DNA from: Amycolatopsis xylanica
GTDB lineage: Bacteria; Actinomycetota; Actinomycetes; Mycobacteriales; Pseudonocardiaceae
DNA length: 64,000 nucleotides
Assembly: GCF_900107045.1 (NCBI RefSeq)
Contig: NZ_FNON01000004.1
Coordinates: forward strand, 744,001 to 808,000
Reading direction: 5' to 3'
A model generated the notes under the pieces. It was not told the origin of the DNA. It did not search any database and saw only the letters and a list, made by a program, of their open reading frames with translations. Of this stretch, positions 16,923 to 24,636 are shown in pieces (the stretch's first letter is position 1; each line of letters opens with the position of its first letter). The position numbers were made by a program, and so were the translations under genes.

Positions 16923-19238
16923 ATGGGCATCGTGAGCAGCAACGCGCCTGAGAACGACGTCGACGAGAGCCGCATCAAGGTCGGCAAGCCGAAGAAGTGG
17001 GCGGCCGGTATCCCCGGCGTCGCCGTCTCGCTGACCCGCGGCATGGAGCAGATGGGCGCGGCACGCACCGTCCGCACGCTGCGCCTGCTCAACCAGCGTG
17101 AAGGTTTCGACTGCCCCGGCTGCGCGTGGCCGGAGCCGAGGCAGGCCGACGGCGAACACCGGCACATCGCCGAGTTCTGCGAGAACGGCGCCAAGGCCGT
17201 CGCCGAAGAGGCCACCAAGCGGCGCGTCGGACCGTCGTTCTTCGCGGAGCATTCGGTCGAGGAGCTCGCGGGCAAGACCGACTACTGGCTCGGCCAGCAG
17301 GGGCGGCTCACCGAGCCGATGGTGCTGCGCGAAGGCGCCTCGCACTACACACCGATCTCGTGGGACGACGCGTTCGCGCTCGTGGCGGGGAAACTGCGCG
17401 AGCTGGCCGACCCGAACGAGGCGATCTTCTACACCTCGGGCCGCACGAGCAACGAGGCCGCGTTCCTCTACCAGCTGCTGGTCCGCTCGTTCGGGACGAA
17501 CAACCTGCCCGATTGTTCCAACATGTGTCACGAGTCGTCTGGCGCGGCGCTGTCGGCGACCACCGGCATCGGCAAGGGCTCGGTCAGCCTGGCCGACATC
17601 CACCGCGCCGACCTGATCCTCGTGGTCGGCCAGAATCCCGGCACCAACCACCCGCGCATGCTGTCGGCGCTGGAGCGGGCCAAGGCCGCCGGCGCGAAGA
17701 TCATCGCGGTCAACCCGTTGCCGGAGGCCGGGTTGATGCGGTTCAAGAACCCGCAGAAGGCCAAGGGCGTGGTCGGCAAGGGCACCCCGCTGGCCGACGA
17801 GTTCGCGCAGATCCGGCTCGGTGGCGACCTCGCGTTCTTCCAGGCGATCGGTCATCTGCTGCTGGCACAGGAGGAAGCCGCGCCCGGCACGGTCGTCGAC
17901 CGCGCGTTCGTCGACGGCTCGACCGAGGGCTTCGACGACTACGCGAAGCAGGTCCGCGACCTCGACTGGGCCGCCGTCGACGCGGCGACCGGCCTGCCGC
18001 GCGAGCAGATCGTGCGCATCGCGCGGATGATCGCCGAGTCCGAGCGCACGATCTACTGCTGGGCGATGGGCCTGACCCAGCACAAGCACGCGGTGCCGAC
18101 GATCAAGGAGATCGCGAACCTGGCGCTGCTGCGCGGGATGATCGGCAAGCCCGGCGCCGGTCTGTGCCCGGTGCGCGGGCATTCCAACGTGCAGGGCGAC
18201 CGGACCATGGGCATCTGGGAGAAGATGCCGGAGAAGTTCATGGCCGGTCTCGAGCGCGAATTTGGCATCAAGGTGCCTCGTGACCATGGCCTGGACACCG
18301 TCGATTCGATCCGCGCGATGCGCGACGGCCGCGGCAAGGTCTTCTTCGCGCTGGGCGGCAATTTCGCTTCCGCCACCCCGGATTCCTCGCTGACCGAGAC
18401 CGCGCTGCGCTCCTGCGAGCTGACCGTCCAGGTGTCGACCAAGCTCAACCGTTCGCATGTCGTGCATGGCAAAACGGCCTTGATCCTGCCGACGCTCGGG
18501 CGCACCGAACGCGACGTGCAGGCCTCGGGTGAGCAGTTCGTGACGGTCGAAGATTCCATGTCGGCGGTGCACCCGTCACGTGGCCGTCTCGCACCGGCGA
18601 GCGCGTCGCTGCGGTCCGAGGTCGCGATCGTCTGCGGCCTCGCATCGGCGCTGCTGGGCGCCGATCACGCGGTGCCGTGGGCGTCCTTGGCCGACGACTA
18701 CGACCTGATCCGCGACCGCATCGCGGGCGTCGTCCCCGGCTGCGACGACTACAACCGCCGCGTCCGCGAACCGGACGGTTTCGTACTCCCGCACGCGCCA
18801 CGCGACGCGCGCGAGTTCAACGGGACGGCCAACGGCAAAGCCAACTTCACGGCGTCACCGCTGGAGTTCCCGGCGATCCCGGAAGGCCGGTTGCTGCTGC
18901 AGACGTTGCGCAGCCACGACCAGTACAACACCACGATCTACGGCCTGTCCGACCGCTACCGCGGCATCGAAGACGGCCGCCGCGTCGTCTTCGTGAACCC
19001 CGGCGACCTCACCGCACTCGGCTTCGCGGACGGCGAGATCGTCGACCTGGTCTCGGAGTGGCGCGACAGCGAGCGCCGCGCGGAAGCGTTCCGGATCGTC
19101 TCGTACCCGACGGCCCCCGGGTGCGCCGCGGCCTACTTCCCCGAGGCCAATGCCTTGGTGGCACTGGATTCCGTGGCCGACACCTCGAACACCCCGGTCT
19201 CGAAGGCCATTGTCATCCGACTGGCGCATCGCAGTTGA
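16923..19238 (+). CDS. FdhF/YdeP-type molybdopterin oxidoreductase
   Basis: Product of 771 residues of the DMSO reductase superfamily. Near residue 64, FDCPGCAWPEP carries C64 and C67, followed by FCENGAK, a reduced cysteine set typical of the YdeP branch. DCSNMCHESSGAAL may supply the molybdenum ligand. Cofactor-binding blocks include NPGTNHPRML, NPLPEAGL and GHSNVQGDRTMG. YdeP-like enzymes are called formate-dehydrogenase-like; the true substrate is often unproven and acid resistance has been proposed. Maturation would need sulfuration by FdhD, encoded at 33542. No separate electron-transfer subunit is adjacent. Confidence 0.88.
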   Translation: MGIVSSNAPENDVDESRIKVGKPKKWAAGIPGVAVSLTRGMEQMGAARTVRTLRLLNQREGFDCPGCAWPEPRQADGEHRHIAEFCENGAKAVAEEATKRRVGPSFFAEHSVEELAGKTDYWLGQQGRLTEPMVLREGASHYTPISWDDAFALVAGKLRELADPNEAIFYTSGRTSNEAAFLYQLLVRSFGTNNLPDCSNMCHESSGAALSATTGIGKGSVSLADIHRADLILVVGQNPGTNHPRMLSALERAKAAGAKIIAVNPLPEAGLMRFKNPQKAKGVVGKGTPLADEFAQIRLGGDLAFFQAIGHLLLAQEEAAPGTVVDRAFVDGSTEGFDDYAKQVRDLDWAAVDAATGLPREQIVRIARMIAESERTIYCWAMGLTQHKHAVPTIKEIANLALLRGMIGKPGAGLCPVRGHSNVQGDRTMGIWEKMPEKFMAGLEREFGIKVPRDHGLDTVDSIRAMRDGRGKVFFALGGNFASATPDSSLTETALRSCELTVQVSTKLNRSHVVHGKTALILPTLGRTERDVQASGEQFVTVEDSMSAVHPSRGRLAPASASLRSEVAIVCGLASALLGADHAVPWASLADDYDLIRDRIAGVVPGCDDYNRRVREPDGFVLPHAPRDAREFNGTANGKANFTASPLEFPAIPEGRLLLQTLRSHDQYNTTIYGLSDRYRGIEDGRRVVFVNPGDLTALGFADGEIVDLVSEWRDSERRAEAFRIVSYPTAPGCAAAYFPEANALVALDSVADTSNTPVSKAIVIRLAHRS

Positions 19239-19268
19239 CTGGCATCGCACGCAAAACCGCGTTACAGT

Positions 19269-19286
19269 TAGTGGAGTAGTCCACTA
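19269..19286. promoter_or_regulatory. Palindromic operator TAGTGGAGTAGTCCACTA
   Basis: Perfect 7-bp arms TAGTGGA / TCCACTA around GTAG, 17 bases before the start of the small gene at 19303. It is more AT-rich than its surroundings and has the form of a GntR/MarR/TetR-type operator. The cognate regulator is not evident. Confidence 0.55.
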
Positions 19287-19302
19287 GCCGTTTTCGGGGG
19301 GA

Positions 19303-19515
19303 GTGCCCATGTTAGCCCGCAGGACGATGGTCAGCGCCTGGATGCGGTTGTCGCGATCGAGCATGATCGCGTATTCCGTGTACCCCACGCAGAACGAAGT
19401 CGAGATCACGGTCGACGAAGGCGAGTTCGACCTGGTGATGACCGGTGAAGCGCTCGAGCACTGCATCGAACGCCTCACGTGCGCGCTGGCCGAGCTGAGA
19501 GCGGCCCAGGGGTAG
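19303..19515 (+). CDS. Small hypothetical protein
   Basis: Product of about 70 residues; GTG 19303 has GGGGGA directly upstream, and ATG 19309 is an alternative. The sequence has a short basic start, then a soluble acidic stretch (EVEITVDEGEFDLVMTG) and a helical C-terminus (ALEHCIERLTCALAELRA). No family recognised. It is preceded by a clear palindromic operator, which favours a real regulated gene, and ends 1 base from the convergent PPE-like gene. Confidence 0.6.
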   Translation: MPMLARRTMVSAWMRLSRSSMIAYSVYPTQNEVEITVDEGEFDLVMTGEALEHCIERLTCALAELRAAQG

Positions 19516-19516
19516 G

Positions 19517-20896
19517 TCAGCCAATGACCGGCGGAACGACCTTCACCCCGTCCGGCCCGATCGAGATGTTCGCGTCGAACATCTCGTCCGGGTCATCACC
19601 CTGCACATACTTCGACTTACGCTCTTCGTCTTCTTCCTTCTTACCCTTGTTGGCACCCGCCCTGGCGGCGCCGGGCGCACCGGCCTTCCCCGCCGCGGTC
19701 GTACCCCGCGTCAGCCGCTCATTGGCCGCCTTGGCACCCCGCTCGGCGCCACTGCCCTTGCCCTCACCGAGCTTCTCCTGCGCGGCCTTCGCATCGGTCC
19801 CGAGCAGCCGACCGGCCGCACTCCCCCGCCCGGCCCCGGCCCTGCCCTTGCGCTCGATATCGCCGCCGGCGCCGCCGAGCTGACCACCACCGAGCCCCAT
19901 CGGCCCCAGCCCAGGCCCGGCATTCGGCACCTTGGGCAGCACTGGATTGGGCTGCCCGGTCCCCGGCGGAGTGTTGCCCGGCCCGAACACCCCCGAGCCA
20001 GTACTCCGCCCAGCCGACTCCGCACCAGGCCCGGGCGAGGGCGAAGGCACCACGCCGGGCCCGGTCCCCGGACCGCTTCCCGGCCCGCTGTACGTCCCAC
20101 CGCCGGTGCCAGGCGCGAACCCGGAGACCTTAGTCCCCTCGTCATGCCCGACCGAGCCCTGCCCGCCCAGCGTCGGCGCGGGCGCGTAGGCGGGCATGGT
20201 CCGCCCGGTCTCGTAAAGCCCGCCGTTCATCCCGGTGACGACCTGCGCGGCCTTCTCGTGCGCCTCCTGCGCCCGCTGCTGCTGCGCGGCGATGTCGTCC
20301 ATCATCTTGACCCCGGCCTGGATATCAGCCGGATTCGGGCTCACCAGCTTGTCGGCGGCTCGGTCCATCGCCCCCTTCTGATCAAAGGGAACAACAGGCG
20401 GCATTTCCCGCCTCGCGTGGTCCACGGCGGCCGACTGCTGCGAATACCGGTTGCCTGCCAGCGCCGTGGCCTCACTGGTGTGATTCAGCCAATTTCCGGA
20501 CTGCTGAAGGAAAGCGGCAACCCGCGCACCGGATTCCCCTTGCCAGTCGGACTCCTCGGCACTGGCGGCGGCACTGGCCGCCTGCGAACTCTCAGCCAGC
20601 ACATTCGCGAAGTTCGTGATCTTCTCGCCGTGAATGTCGATCTCGACGGCGTTGCCGGACTGGACCATGTCGAAGAGCGCCTGGTGGTCGTAGCCCATGG
20701 CGTCGACGTCCGAGGGCGCCAGGCCTTGGCGGAACTCCTGACCCTGCTGGAAAGCCTCACCTTGAGCCCTCGAGTACGCACCGGCCGCCTTCTCGGCGAA
20801 CTCTTCGGCTTGCGCGGTGAACGGAGTGTTCCCCGACGCCTGCGCGGCCTCGTAAGCCTTCTTGTAGACGTCCGCCGCGTACTCGTATTTGGTCAT
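19517..20896 (-). CDS. PPE/WXG-like ESX (type VII) secretion-associated protein
   Basis: Product of 459 residues. The first 200 are alpha-helical, alanine-rich and lack a signal peptide, as in PPE/WXG100-like ESX substrates, with a DWQGESGARVA segment matching the WxG-type turn. Residues about 220-330 are a glycine/proline-rich low-complexity linker (GPGSGPGTGPGVVPSPSPGP). The C-terminus ends in a conserved-looking acidic tail (EEDEERKSKYVQGDDPDEMF). Last gene of the EspG-WXG-DUF3558-PPE cluster, 3 bases after the lipoprotein stop. Probable role: exported effector or cell-surface scaffold; inferred from context. Confidence 0.75.
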   Translation of the reverse strand: MTKYEYAADVYKKAYEAAQASGNTPFTAQAEEFAEKAAGAYSRAQGEAFQQGQEFRQGLAPSDVDAMGYDHQALFDMVQSGNAVEIDIHGEKITNFANVLAESSQAASAAASAEESDWQGESGARVAAFLQQSGNWLNHTSEATALAGNRYSQQSAAVDHARREMPPVVPFDQKGAMDRAADKLVSPNPADIQAGVKMMDDIAAQQQRAQEAHEKAAQVVTGMNGGLYETGRTMPAYAPAPTLGGQGSVGHDEGTKVSGFAPGTGGGTYSGPGSGPGTGPGVVPSPSPGPGAESAGRSTGSGVFGPGNTPPGTGQPNPVLPKVPNAGPGLGPMGLGGGQLGGAGGDIERKGRAGAGRGSAAGRLLGTDAKAAQEKLGEGKGSGAERGAKAANERLTRGTTAAGKAGAPGAARAGANKGKKEEDEERKSKYVQGDDPDEMFDANISIGPDGVKVVPPVIG

Positions 20897-20899
20897 GCC

Positions 20900-21445
20900 T
20901 CAGTTCCCCTTAGGCAAAAACGGCTCAACCTTCTTGGCCACGGACATCGCGAAGTCGCAAGCCTCGTCCGTGGAGCCCGCACTCAACACGACATTCACGA
21001 AGGCACGATTCTTATCGCCCACAGCCACTGCGACTGCGCAACCACCCTTGGACCCGACGATGTCGCGGAGTTGGGCAGCCGGACGCCCATTGACGTCCCC
21101 GTCATGGATCTTTGACGGATCACTGGTGAAATCCTTGAGACCCAGTCCACTGTGCAACGCCAGGCCCGCCGTGCCGTAGCCCGCCTTCTGCGCAGCGCAG
21201 GAGTTCGGTCCACCCGCACGGTCCGGCTCGCCCGCCGGGAAACTCTGACCGGCCAGCGCCTCATTCAATAAGTCGCACGACTTCAGATCACCGAAGACGG
21301 TTGAAGCAGCGGAGGACGACGGGGTTCCGGATACTGCGGGAGCAGGCTCAGCTTTTCCGGGCGTGTTGGGGGAACAACCCGCCAGCAAAGCCACGCCCAC
21401 CACCGGAGCCACTAGGCGGACACATACTTTCAGCACGTGGTTCAT
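20900..21445 (-). CDS. DUF3558 family lipoprotein
   Basis: Product of 181 residues with a lipoprotein signal: hydrophobic start VAPVVGVALLAGC with the lipidated cysteine at about residue 24, then a Pro/Ser/Ala linker. The remaining domain contains the paired cysteines of DUF3558 (LKSCDLLNEAL, PNSCAAQK, GGCAVAV). DUF3558 lipoproteins accompany ESX-type genes in Pseudonocardiaceae; the function is unknown. The ATG overlaps the upstream stop codon (21442-21445) and the PPE-like gene follows 3 bases later. Confidence 0.85.
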   Translation of the reverse strand: MNHVLKVCVRLVAPVVGVALLAGCSPNTPGKAEPAPAVSGTPSSSAASTVFGDLKSCDLLNEALAGQSFPAGEPDRAGGPNSCAAQKAGYGTAGLALHSGLGLKDFTSDPSKIHDGDVNGRPAAQLRDIVGSKGGCAVAVAVGDKNRAFVNVVLSAGSTDEACDFAMSVAKKVEPFLPKGN

Positions 21446-21933
21446 TTTGCTGGGTTGATCTTTCTCAACGCTTGGTCATGGGCGGACTCGGTTTCCCGGT
21501 AGTTGCGCATAGCGATGTCGATCGCTTCAATCAAGGCTTCAAACCCAGCCTGCATGTCGTCGGCTGCCGGCACCAGAGACCGCTGATCACCGTCGATCAT
21601 GCCAATGACATGCCGTTTCACGGTCTGAGCGTATGGCCCTTGCCCGAGCGCCGGCCCTTCCTTGAGCTGCGCCAATCCGAATTTCATCGACGCGTAGCCG
21701 TCGAGGTATACCCGCGCCGCGCGCTTGGCGTGCTCCCCGCCCGCCTCGTTCACCGCGAACTTCCCCTGCTTCGCCAGGCTCTTCACCTGCTCCGCGTTCG
21801 ACCTGAACACCGAAGCCGTGGCGGCGTCCACCGGCCCGGGCTCGGCGACGATGCCTGCCAGGAACGACCCGCTGGCGTCACCGGCAGGCGTCCCTTTCTC
21901 GGCTCTCGACTGGGTGTCGAAACCATCAGGCAT
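21442..21933 (-). CDS. WXG-like ESX-associated helical protein
   Basis: Product of 163 residues without signal peptide, predicted almost entirely helical (VFRSNAEQVKSLAKQ; FEALIEAIDIAMRNYRE). Size and composition resemble the small ESX-type proteins encoded next to PPE-like partners. Ribosome site GGGGAGG 10 bases before ATG 21933. It overlaps the DUF3558 lipoprotein gene, and 75 bases separate it from the EspG-like gene upstream. It may form a helical heterodimer with the PPE-like product, an inference from the operon. Confidence 0.65.
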   Translation of the reverse strand: MPDGFDTQSRAEKGTPAGDASGSFLAGIVAEPGPVDAATASVFRSNAEQVKSLAKQGKFAVNEAGGEHAKRAARVYLDGYASMKFGLAQLKEGPALGQGPYAQTVKRHVIGMIDGDQRSLVPAADDMQAGFEALIEAIDIAMRNYRETESAHDQALRKINPAK

Positions 21934-22008
21934 GTCCGCTCAACCTCCCCGTGCACATGACACTAAGCGCAACCCGCCGATCACAGTACCGGCCGCCGCC
22001 ACCTACTG

Positions 22009-22755
22009 TCAGCGATTGCGCAGATCGCGTGCGTAAGCGATCTGGTCGTGCAGCCATCTTCGCAGGTGGGAGCCGTCGGAGGGAATGAACGTGCGACGCT
22101 TGCCACCGTCGGGCAGTGCGGTGGAAAACTGAAGGAAACGGCCGCCGTCCGTGTCGAAGAACTGGGCCGTTTCGAGCCAGGTCAGCCTGCCGTCGCGGCC
22201 GCGTACGGAGAGCTCGAAGGTGCCGAAACGCAGGAGCGGCCAGGCGAAGAAGTCGGTCAGTGCGACGTCGCGGCTCCGGACGGGGGCGACCACCGGGGCC
22301 GTCGCCGGGGTGTCGAGCACGGACAGTTCGCGGAGTGGGACGGCGGCCAGCGCGGGGAGGCAGGAGACGATCGCGCCGACGAGGCGGTCGGATTTGAGCA
22401 GGTCGAAGAGGATCGTGTCGCCGTCCAGGGCGGACAGCACGCCGAGGCCGTCGGCCATCACCGCGCGGTACAGCACGTCCTCGGGCTCGTGCTGGGTCTG
22501 GCGGGCGCGGACCACGATCAAGGTCTCGGGACGGGTCCACGCGGTGAGCGCGTTCTCGACGTCGGCGTCGAGGCGGTCGCCGGCAGCGAGGCCGCGTTCG
22601 CGCAGGTCGGTCCAGAGGCGGGCGCGGTAGTCGGCTCGCTCGGTGAAGGTGGTGCCGACATGGGGCAGGTCGAAGGGCTGCCAGGAACGGGGCAGTTTGA
22701 GTTCCTCGGCCAAAGCCTCGATCGCCCCGAGCTCGAGCGAGAAAGAATCCGGCAC
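22009..22755 (-). CDS. EspG-family ESX chaperone
   Basis: Product of 248 residues from GTG 22755. Short motifs fit the EspG family: PFDLPHVGTTFTERADYRA and LWTDLRERGLAAGDRLDADV near the N-terminus, with the central beta-rich region. EspG proteins are cytoplasmic chaperones that bind PE/PPE dimers and deliver them to the ESX ATPase. It heads the cluster whose last gene is PPE-like, consistent with a chaperone-substrate set. No EccB, EccC, EccD or mycosin gene is in the window, so this is an accessory locus. Confidence 0.8.
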   Translation of the reverse strand: MPDSFSLELGAIEALAEELKLPRSWQPFDLPHVGTTFTERADYRARLWTDLRERGLAAGDRLDADVENALTAWTRPETLIVVRARQTQHEPEDVLYRAVMADGLGVLSALDGDTILFDLLKSDRLVGAIVSCLPALAAVPLRELSVLDTPATAPVVAPVRSRDVALTDFFAWPLLRFGTFELSVRGRDGRLTWLETAQFFDTDGGRFLQFSTALPDGGKRRTFIPSDGSHLRRWLHDQIAYARDLRNR

Positions 22756-22891
22756 GCCACCCTCCCTGTCCGTAACCGGGCGCTCACACTACACGGCCGC
22801 CGGTCATTCACAGGGGAAGCGGCCGGTTGGCGGCTTTCCGGCAAAGCGGACAAGGGTGACCGTGGAGGTTTCCTCGACGAAAGGGAAACCC

Positions 22892-23764
22892 ATGGCTCGA
22901 AGATCGATCGCGGCCGCCTGTGTCGCGGTGCTCCTGGCGTGCCTGCCCGGCGCGGCGGGCGCCACCGTCGAAAAGTGGCCGTCTCCGCTGGATTTCGCGT
23001 CCCAGCTGGACCTGGAGTGTTTCAAGACCGACGCCTACCAGCCGCCGGCGACCGTGGTCACGCTGCGGCACCTCAACCCGGTGCTCGCGGGGCAGCCCGC
23101 CGAGACCGTGAAGGTCGGCGCCCGCGACCAGCTGTGCGTGCCGGTCGCGAAGAACGGCAAGATCCCGCCGCCCGTGGTGGCCGACCTCATCCAGTTCGTC
23201 GACCTGTCCTGCTACCAGGTGCGCTCGATCGGGGTCGAGTCGAAGCTCAAGCTCACCCACTTGAACCCGGTCGTGACGGCCATGGGCGTGCCGTCCACCG
23301 AAGTGATGGTCGGCGGCACGGACCAGCTGTGCCTGCCGGTGGTCAAGAACGGGAAATTCCCGCCGGAGTGGGTGCTGCAGTTCGTCCAGTATCTCGACCT
23401 GAAGTGTTCGGTCCTCTTCCCCGCGGCGCCGCTGGGCATCCAGCTGACGTTGAGCCAGCTCAACCCGGTGCTGGCGAATCTGCCGAAGCAGCAGGTGAAG
23501 GTCAACGAAGCGCGACGCTTGTGCGTGCCGGTGCAGAAGAACGACCAGAAGATCCCCAGCGACATCCTGGACGTGATCCAGTGGGTCGACCTGGAGAAGT
23601 TCGACATCACGCCCGGCCCGACGCCGGGCCCGATCGCGCTGGCCCTCGACCTCACGCACCTCAACCCGCTGATGTCAGCGTGGCCGCGTGAACGCGCCGT
23701 GCTGAGCGGGCCCGTGCAGCTGGGCCTGCCGGTCGCCAAGAACGGCAAGATCCCGCCTGGCTGA
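22892..23764 (+). CDS. Secreted protein with four tandem ~70-residue repeats (DUF7450-like)
   Basis: Product of 290 residues starting at ATG 22892 after AAGGGAAA. Signal peptide of about 24 residues ending AGA. The mature protein is four repeats sharing the pattern L-T-HLNPVL..P...V.V....QLCVPV.KNGKIPP....IQ.VDL.C, for example RHLNPVLAGQP, THLNPVVTAMG, SQLNPVLANLP, THLNPLMSAWP. Each early repeat has two cysteines that could pair; the last has lost them. This LC-PV-KNG layout resembles DUF7450-type repeats; that link is from memory and needs a profile search. A terminator follows. Confidence 0.75.
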   Translation: MARRSIAAACVAVLLACLPGAAGATVEKWPSPLDFASQLDLECFKTDAYQPPATVVTLRHLNPVLAGQPAETVKVGARDQLCVPVAKNGKIPPPVVADLIQFVDLSCYQVRSIGVESKLKLTHLNPVVTAMGVPSTEVMVGGTDQLCLPVVKNGKFPPEWVLQFVQYLDLKCSVLFPAAPLGIQLTLSQLNPVLANLPKQQVKVNEARRLCVPVQKNDQKIPSDILDVIQWVDLEKFDITPGPTPGPIALALDLTHLNPLMSAWPRERAVLSGPVQLGLPVAKNGKIPPG

Positions 23765-23770
23765 GCGAGC

Positions 23771-23803
23771 GCGGTGTGGTGGCCACCGCGGTCACCACAC
23801 CGC
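23771..23803. terminator. Bidirectional terminator hairpin
   Basis: Perfect 11-bp arms GCGGTGTGGTG / CACCACACCGC with an 11-base loop, 6 bases after the repeat-protein stop and 7 bases after the LLM stop on the other strand. Confidence 0.8.
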
Positions 23804-23810
23804 ACCCGGC

Positions 23811-24608
23811 TCAGGTGCCGCGCAGTTCCGCGACCACGGGCGCGAAATCGGCCATGTCGGCCATGTTGAGCGTCCAATAGGAGAGCCCGAGGGTCTCGCG
23901 GCGATGCCGGAGTACGTCGGCGGCGTCCAGCGGCACCGCGGAAATGGACTCCTTGAGCCCGTCGAAGCCCATCCGGAAGATCTGCTTGAGCCACGGCTTC
24001 GGCTCGTCGCCGACCAGCAGCAGGTTCCCGGCGAGTTCGACGTCGCGGCCGCCCGCGCGCGAGCGGAAGGTGTCCACAATGGGCTGTGCCTTCGCTTCCG
24101 TGATGTCCGGAAGCCAGGCGAAGGACACGATGTCGGCCTCACGGGCGGCCAAGTCCAGCATCTTCGGCCCACCGGCCGTGAGCAGGATCGGCGCACGGTC
24201 CTCGCGCTTTTTGAGGTAGGCCAGCGTTTCTTCGAGTTCGCGGAGACGTTCGCCGCCGCTGCCGAACTCACGGCCGAGCCCGGCGGCGACCTGATCGGCG
24301 CCGGGACGGCCGGTGCCGAGGCCCAGCTGGAACCGGCCGCCGGTGAAGGTGTGCAGCGAATGCGCCTGCCAGTCCAGCTGCCGCCGGTCACGGAAGGCGG
24401 CCACGGCGACGAAAGTGCCCAGCCGCAACGTGGTCGTCACGGCGGCGGCCGCGGAAAGCAGGGTGAACGGGTCCAGCCCGTTGAGCGGATCGGGAGCGAG
24501 CAGCGTGTCATAGCCGAGAGATTCGGCTTGGCGGGCGAGCTCCGTGAAAGTGGTGAGATCGGGGACCGAGGAAGCGACGACGCCGAAACGGAACGGCTTG
24601 GTTGTCAT
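23811..24608 (-). CDS. LLM-class F420-dependent oxidoreductase
   Basis: Product of 265 residues from ATG 24608 (GGAAA 5 bases upstream). Luciferase-like TIM-barrel signature: RFGVVASSV, AESLGYDTLLAPD, LRLGTFVAVAAFRDR, FQLGLGTGRPGAD and ILLTAGGPKML. Many actinobacterial members use coenzyme F420 rather than FMN to reduce or oxidise small molecules; the substrate is unknown. It lies 28 bases after the LCP gene in the same direction and may be the last gene of the VOC-SDR-LCP-LLM run. Confidence 0.85.
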   Translation of the reverse strand: MTTKPFRFGVVASSVPDLTTFTELARQAESLGYDTLLAPDPLNGLDPFTLLSAAAAVTTTLRLGTFVAVAAFRDRRQLDWQAHSLHTFTGGRFQLGLGTGRPGADQVAAGLGREFGSGGERLRELEETLAYLKKREDRAPILLTAGGPKMLDLAAREADIVSFAWLPDITEAKAQPIVDTFRSRAGGRDVELAGNLLLVGDEPKPWLKQIFRMGFDGLKESISAVPLDAADVLRHRRETLGLSYWTLNMADMADFAPVVAELRGT

Positions 24609-24636
24609 GTTTCCGATCATGCCCAGCTTCGCGGAC

